From Undaria pinnatifida (taxonomy: Eukaryota > Sar > Phaeophyceae > Laminariales > Alariaceae), in contig JABAKD010000001.1 of assembly GCA_012845835.1 (NCBI GenBank), positions 8,824,832 through 8,888,831 of the forward strand: a stretch of DNA of 64,000 bases, written 5' to 3'. The translations under genes and the position numbers were made by a program. The notes under the pieces were generated by a model. The model did not search any database. It had not been told where the DNA came from and worked only from the letters and a program-made list of their open reading frames with translations. Below, in pieces: positions 1 through 64,000 of this stretch (the first letter of the stretch is position 1; every line of letters begins with the position of its first letter).

Positions 1-582
1 GGTGTGTAGTCGTTTTTCTCTGTCAGGCGCGAGTGAGTAGTGCTGTAATGGTGGGGTCTCACTTTCAAAAGGTTAACCAATAATAATAGCTTACCCAAAC
101 TAAGCCTTATAAACACTCTTCCCCCCCTGAAACGGCGGGATCTAGCAGGTCGGTCGGGGATATACGGGCGGACCTGTCAATATCCAAGCGGTTTCATTTG
201 TTGGGTATACAGCAGCAGTACCGGGAGAGAATTTTTCAAGTTCGACATGGTGGGGAAAGTCTGAAAAGGTCTATTACTGCTGTGGATGGTGGGATTCGAA
301 CCCACGACCCAGAAATCCCATGGTCGGTCGACGATGCCATGAGTTAAGAAGGTATTATTAGTAGAGGGTATTATTAATAGTTCGTTTGACCACTTGCACA
401 AGGTTATAACCAATAGCGCATACCCAAACTAAGCCTTATAGCACTCTTGCCCCCTGAAACGGCGGGATAGCAGGTCGGCCGGATACACAGGCGGACGTGT
501 CAATATCCAAGCGGTTTCATTTCCTGGGGACACCGGAGAGAGTATTTTTCAAGTTCGACATGTATGTGGGGAAAGACGGGAA

Positions 583-832
583 AAGTTTATTATAAAAAAT
601 GAAAATACACTCCAGCTGTGAGATCGAAGATTTCGTCGAAACTCATCTTTGCAAGCTGTGTGTGATACTCCGATCGCGCGCATTACGAGTTGTGTGTCCT
701 CATTAAGGATATAGGTCGGCGACTCCCCTTACAACTACAGTGTGGCTATCAGGGTCAACAGGGTGATTTTAGTCAGTCTGTGCACGGAAACTATAAAAAA
801 CCCGTTTCTGAGGGGGACAAATTTCATATAGT
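583..832 (-). mobile_element. RET-1 copy nested in SINE-C
   Basis: RET-1 is a family of about 230 bp present in roughly a dozen copies here. Its constant end reads GCTGGAGTGTATTTTAATTT followed by TTATAA in the sense direction; its other end is GTCAGATTTTGTCCCCCTC. This copy is antisense and sits between TTATTA and TAGTGGATGG of SINE-C unit 2, where unit 1 has no such insert. Confidence 0.75.
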
Positions 833-1004
833 GGATGGTGGGATTCGAACCCACGACCCCAAAAAATATGGTCCTGCCGACGACGCCATTTGTTAAGGTA
901 TTATTGGAGTATTATTATTAATAGTCCGTTTGGCCACTTGCAAAAGGTTACCCAATAGCTTACCCAAACAAAGCCTTATTATAATAAAGGTGCGACGTAT
1001 GAAC

Positions 1005-1258
1005 CACCGTATGGAGCTGTCACATCGTAGGCTGACTCCCGATTTCACTTTTTCTATTTTTTCGGCGGAGGCATGAATTGCGTCAGCTATCATAAATACG
1101 TACGCGTGTACCACTTTTGGTTTCGTTTGTGTTTTTTTCCTGGGGGGGTATTCCTCCACTCCAGAGTGACACTGGAGCCTGTCCTCTACTACTACTACTG
1201 TGACCGACCACGCAGGACTTGATTATGCGAGTTTATTGACGTGAGAGAACAACAACAG
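1005..1258 (+). mobile_element. RET-2 retroposon copy ending in GTGAGAGAACAACAAC
   Basis: In the sense direction RET-2 reads through GACTCCCGATTTCACTTTT, CCTGTGACCACGG-like and TTATGCGAGTTAATGTGAG words and ends in (AAC)n. Here the CCTGT..GTGACC core is split by ACTACTACTACT. Other copies are near 33.3, 41.1 and 48.7 kb. Confidence 0.7.
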
Positions 1259-1465
1259 AGAGATGCAACTTCTTTTGCGGTCCCAGCAGACGGTTGTTAT
1301 AGTGTCGGGTTTTGGGGCGGTTCTTCCATTAATTTTTCGTTCTGTCCTGCCGTCGACGCCATTTGTTGAGGAATTAGTGGGGTATTAGTCCGTTTGACCA
1401 CTGGCCAAAAGGTCAACCAATAGCTTACCCAAACTACTGGTAAGCCTTATAGCAGTGTTCCACTA

Positions 1466-3899
1466 GCCTATTGGACCTTAACACTGGTGTGATACACAAT
1501 AATAAGATAAAAACACAAAAAAAAAAACAAAAAACAGAGTAATACCTGGACCATGGTGGTGGTGGTATACTTTTTTATATTGAAAAAAGGTGAAAACCAA
1601 TAGAAGAAGTGAAAATTGCTGGCTAGAGGGGGCCCACTACTGTTTGTGCATTTATTCCCAGAAAAAAAGCAAATCCAACACTTACTAATAAAATACAGAG
1701 TTTGATCGTCTGTAAAAAAACGTGGATTTTGATATTATAGTAACATTATGTTAAATTAAAGGTGGGGACACAGAGTGCCCCCTGCAGGTCTGCCAATTGA
1801 GCAGGTCCTCGGAGAGTACTCACTTTCGTTCCTTCGTAGAGATGTAGCTTTGTTCGTTTTCACCCGAGCTCGGGATAGCTTCTGAGATCGGAGGCGCGTG
1901 CCTCCGATCTAATTCCTAACTTCCCCGAATATAAACCGCCAACCTTATCATACGAAACCCATCCAAATGATCTCAAATTCGGATACCTACAGGCCTTTCG
2001 AGGTCGTATCTTAACAATTATTATTACCATCATCACATCAAACATTTTTTACATTATTTTTTTTTACATACATATTGTAGTGTAAGACTAATTATTATAG
2101 AAGATATATGCTGTGTCCTACTAATATAATTAAAAAAAAACACGGTTTTTTTCATCGATCGACCACGCGGTTATTATAAAATAATAATAATATTAAAAAA
2201 TCCCTCAAAAAGTGGTCCTCCTTGAAAGAAATCTTTACACCATAATATTCGCGAACAGGATGTGTTGTGTGTGTTGTGTGTGATATACATACGCGACGTA
2301 TGCTAACAAAAAATACAAAAAAAAACGCGCGAGCCTAGACACACAACATTAAAAAATAAGCTGTAGGTACGTACCAGATACAGCTCAGTATACCACGAGT
2401 ACCACACACAGCAGCAGTCACAGGCAAAGAACAATGTGCATCGGCGACGTTATTATTTCTACTAATCATATTATTATTCGTAAGGCGGGGACGGTGTGTG
2501 ATGTGCGTTCTTCACATAGTAGTGATTAAACTGGTATTTCCACACCCATATGACATCCATTTGCATACCACAGAGTACAGCACAAAACCTTTGTCCATGC
2601 TGAAGCCCGTGGACGTGTAGAAAAATAAATGAAAATCGTCGCGCATTTTCTGGCGGCATCTGAACGCCCAACGCGCTATAACCGCAAGCGGCACAGGCGC
2701 CCCGCGCGGCCGGCGGTGGGCTTACACTTCCGTCAACCATGCTGACCTGTCCCATCAAAGATCAAGAGTTTGACCCGACCCATCAAAGGAATCGCGGGGT
2801 AAAAACGTAAGAACAGATCCATTTTTTGAAAAAACAAAAGCATCGAACAAAGTTCCGTGAAGCCAGAACCACTTTGGACGCAAACTTAAGAACCGGTTTA
2901 ACTTCGGATTACAATGAAAACGATCTTACGTTTATTATTATGGCTGGAGTAGAATATTTGCAAGGGCAACAAAACATATATAGGATAAATAGGATAAATA
3001 AAGCCAGGCTCCTGTCCTGAACGATACCTGGTATGTATGCTGTTTTGCATACTTCATTTTTCGATGTTTCGTACAGCAGTACTACTGGTATTATTGCACA
3101 TAATTCTCTGCGTACTCTTGCTATTTTTAAACTTGATTTTCAACATTTCGACACCTTTTCCCATGTTTTTTTCTTCTTTTCTTCTGATTTCCCCCCCCTC
3201 TCCTCGGTACACAACCGGTCAATAAGGAAGAAAATGAGCTGATAACACTGCTTAACTGTGGACAAAAGAAGCTTCGAATTTTCGACCCTTCGAACTTTCG
3301 AAATTTAAATTCCCTTTAATTTTATCATACCTGTGGTATATATATATATGTTGTTTGTGTAATAACGCTTGGCGTTTTAATAATATATTATGCGAAAACA
3401 ACTACTACTGTATAAAGTAGTACTATTAATATCTATCATCATCGTGTATTAGGTCCACAATTCATGACATAATATATATGTACTGGTATTACTTATGAGT
3501 TCATCATGTCATGCTGTACGAGTACCACCCGTAGTAGTATACTTGGTACGATAAAAAAGAACTATATTTTCGATGCTGTGATCGTATTACACACAAAAAG
3601 GGTAAAACAAAAAGTGGTCGCAAAAAAACAAAGGGCACGAAAACGAACGAAAAAAATATTGCCGCGCTTTCTAATTCGCGGCTCCATTCATTCACGTGCA
3701 TTCATTGCCGCGGGCTTTATGGCAGTACGTACAAACATGCAGTAAAAACAAAAAAATACCATAAAAAGTATCCCCAAAAGTAGTATACAAAAAACGTGTA
3801 CGCAAAAATTACGACCGCCGTACAGCAGTGAAAGAGACGAGATATAATACTCGCAGAAAATTACTGATCTCATCACTATACCTGTCTATACTTCTCAAA
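1466..3899. other. AT-rich spacer without recognised genes
   Basis: Mostly AT-rich sequence with A/T runs. It holds one copy of an approximately 76-bp mini-element (1750-1826) that recurs inside a SINE at 41.75 kb. All open frames are short and unlike proteins. A TACCTGGTA palindrome sits at 3025-3033. I see no gene. Confidence 0.6.
1750..1826 (-). mobile_element. 76-bp mini-element, solo copy
   Basis: The reverse complement matches the insert at 41751-41830: both contain GTGAGTACTCTC, GAGGACCTGC, TTGGCAGACCTGCAGGGGGC and ACTCTGTGTCCCCAC. Two copies of a very short non-coding element suggest past mobility. Confidence 0.65.
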
Positions 3900-4184
3900 G
3901 CACAACCTCTCGCATCTCTCAAGGGAGCTTGCAGCTCCCCTATAACAGAGCGCTCTCGAGAGGGAGCCACGAGCGATCTCGGAGAGAGAGGGAGGGCGGC
4001 GAGAACCCAGTCCCTCTGCTGGAGGAGGCACTGAGGGGGGGCCGAATAGTTCGGTAAAGGCTTGGCTGCTGTTGTGGCAAGCCCACCGCTGCTTTTTTCG
4101 AGGGGCGGCTACGCAGACGCCGAGAAGGAGCAAGGGTGGTACTGACACGGAGCGAGCTTTTGCGAGCGCCAGCTGGGGGGCACC
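3900..4184 (+). promoter_or_regulatory. Putative 5' UTR / proximal promoter of the EsV-1-7 gene
   Basis: This stretch is clearly more GC- and CpG-rich than the AT-rich DNA before it and ends directly at the proposed start codon. It holds a short hairpin at 3923-3939 (GGGAGC, 5-base loop, GCTCCC) and GAGA-rich tracts around 3960-4000. I see no convincing TATA box. The assignment rests on position and base composition only. Confidence 0.35.
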
Positions 4185-63981
<59,797 letters not shown>

Positions 63982-64000
63982 CCCGTTGGATGGTTCATTG

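Larger units (their letters stand above)
60..1465 (-). repeat. SINE-C tandem units (tRNA-like box B on minus strand)
   Basis: Three to four diverged units occupy this block, at about 60-385, 386-940, 941-1004 and 1345-1465. Shared words include AGCTTACCCAAACTAAGCC and ATATCCAAGCGGTTTCATTT. On the minus strand units 1 and 2 carry GGGTTCGAATCCCACC, a perfect RNA polymerase III box B, preceded by a box A-like TGGCNTCGTCG, so the unit is tRNA-derived. No acceptor stem can be formed, so these are not tRNA genes. Unit 2 carries a nested RET-1 copy, and unit 3 is cut by a RET-2 copy. Confidence 0.72.

Noticed and set aside
282-350. tRNA gene on the minus strand (GGGTTCGAATCCCACC)
   Set aside because: Box B and T-arm are perfect, but no matching acceptor stem or sound anticodon stem can be formed, and the unit is repeated with a long non-tRNA body. 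It is a tRNA-derived SINE.

Overview
The window is eukaryotic nuclear DNA, most likely from a brown alga (Phaeophyceae) with a large, repeat-swollen genome. The main evidence is one plus-strand gene whose N-terminal half carries four repeats of the EsV-1-7 Cys/His type, a domain expanded in brown algae and first named from an Ectocarpus virus. The other evidence is the surrounding sequence: tRNA-derived SINEs, MITEs, minisatellites and long microsatellites, with almost no other coding sequence. I cannot assign a species.

The gene runs from about 4185 to 63981, nearly the whole window. My model has these exons: 4185-4251, 37949-38112, 51153-51305, 59681-59758, 60538-60846, 61387-62376, 62663-62886 and 63537-63689, with a possible short last exon at 63960-63981. 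All eight junctions have GT/AG ends and matching phase. In the EsV-1-7 part the cysteine spacing (C, 4 residues, C, 15 residues, C, 2 residues, H, 12 residues) is kept across introns of about 33.7, 13.0 and 8.4 kb. The product would be about 713-719 residues: repeats in the first 150, then a long, low-complexity Gly/Ser/Ala-rich tail. The first three introns hold nearly all the mobile DNA; the last five are short (270-780 bp).

Layout. 1-3900: SINE-C array with nested elements, then AT-rich DNA. 3900-4251: GC-rich 5' region and first exon. 4252-37948: intron 1, with SINE-A and SINE-B copies, a 1.1-kb TIR element (10760-11862), a GCTTGC-rich array (13.7-15 kb), GATCT-rich MITEs, diverged satellite-like repeats (20-26 kb), a retroposon palindrome (34 kb) and a 0.8-kb TIR element (36211-36997). 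37949-38112: second exon, followed by a decayed copy of its end. 38113-51152: intron 2, with more SINEs, a (TTTA)n tract and a second palindrome (46.6-47.2 kb). 51153-51305: third exon. 51306-59680: intron 3, with a (GTTGT)n tract, a 30-bp minisatellite, a tandem array (53-55 kb), a broken tyrosine recombinase (55.5-55.8 kb) and (TTG)n. 59681-63981: the compact 3' part of the gene.

Family names used here (SINE-A/B/C, RET-1 to RET-4, TIR-1 to TIR-7, REP-1 to REP-4) are my own labels for groups seen within this window. Boundaries of diverged repeats are approximate, since alignments were by eye.
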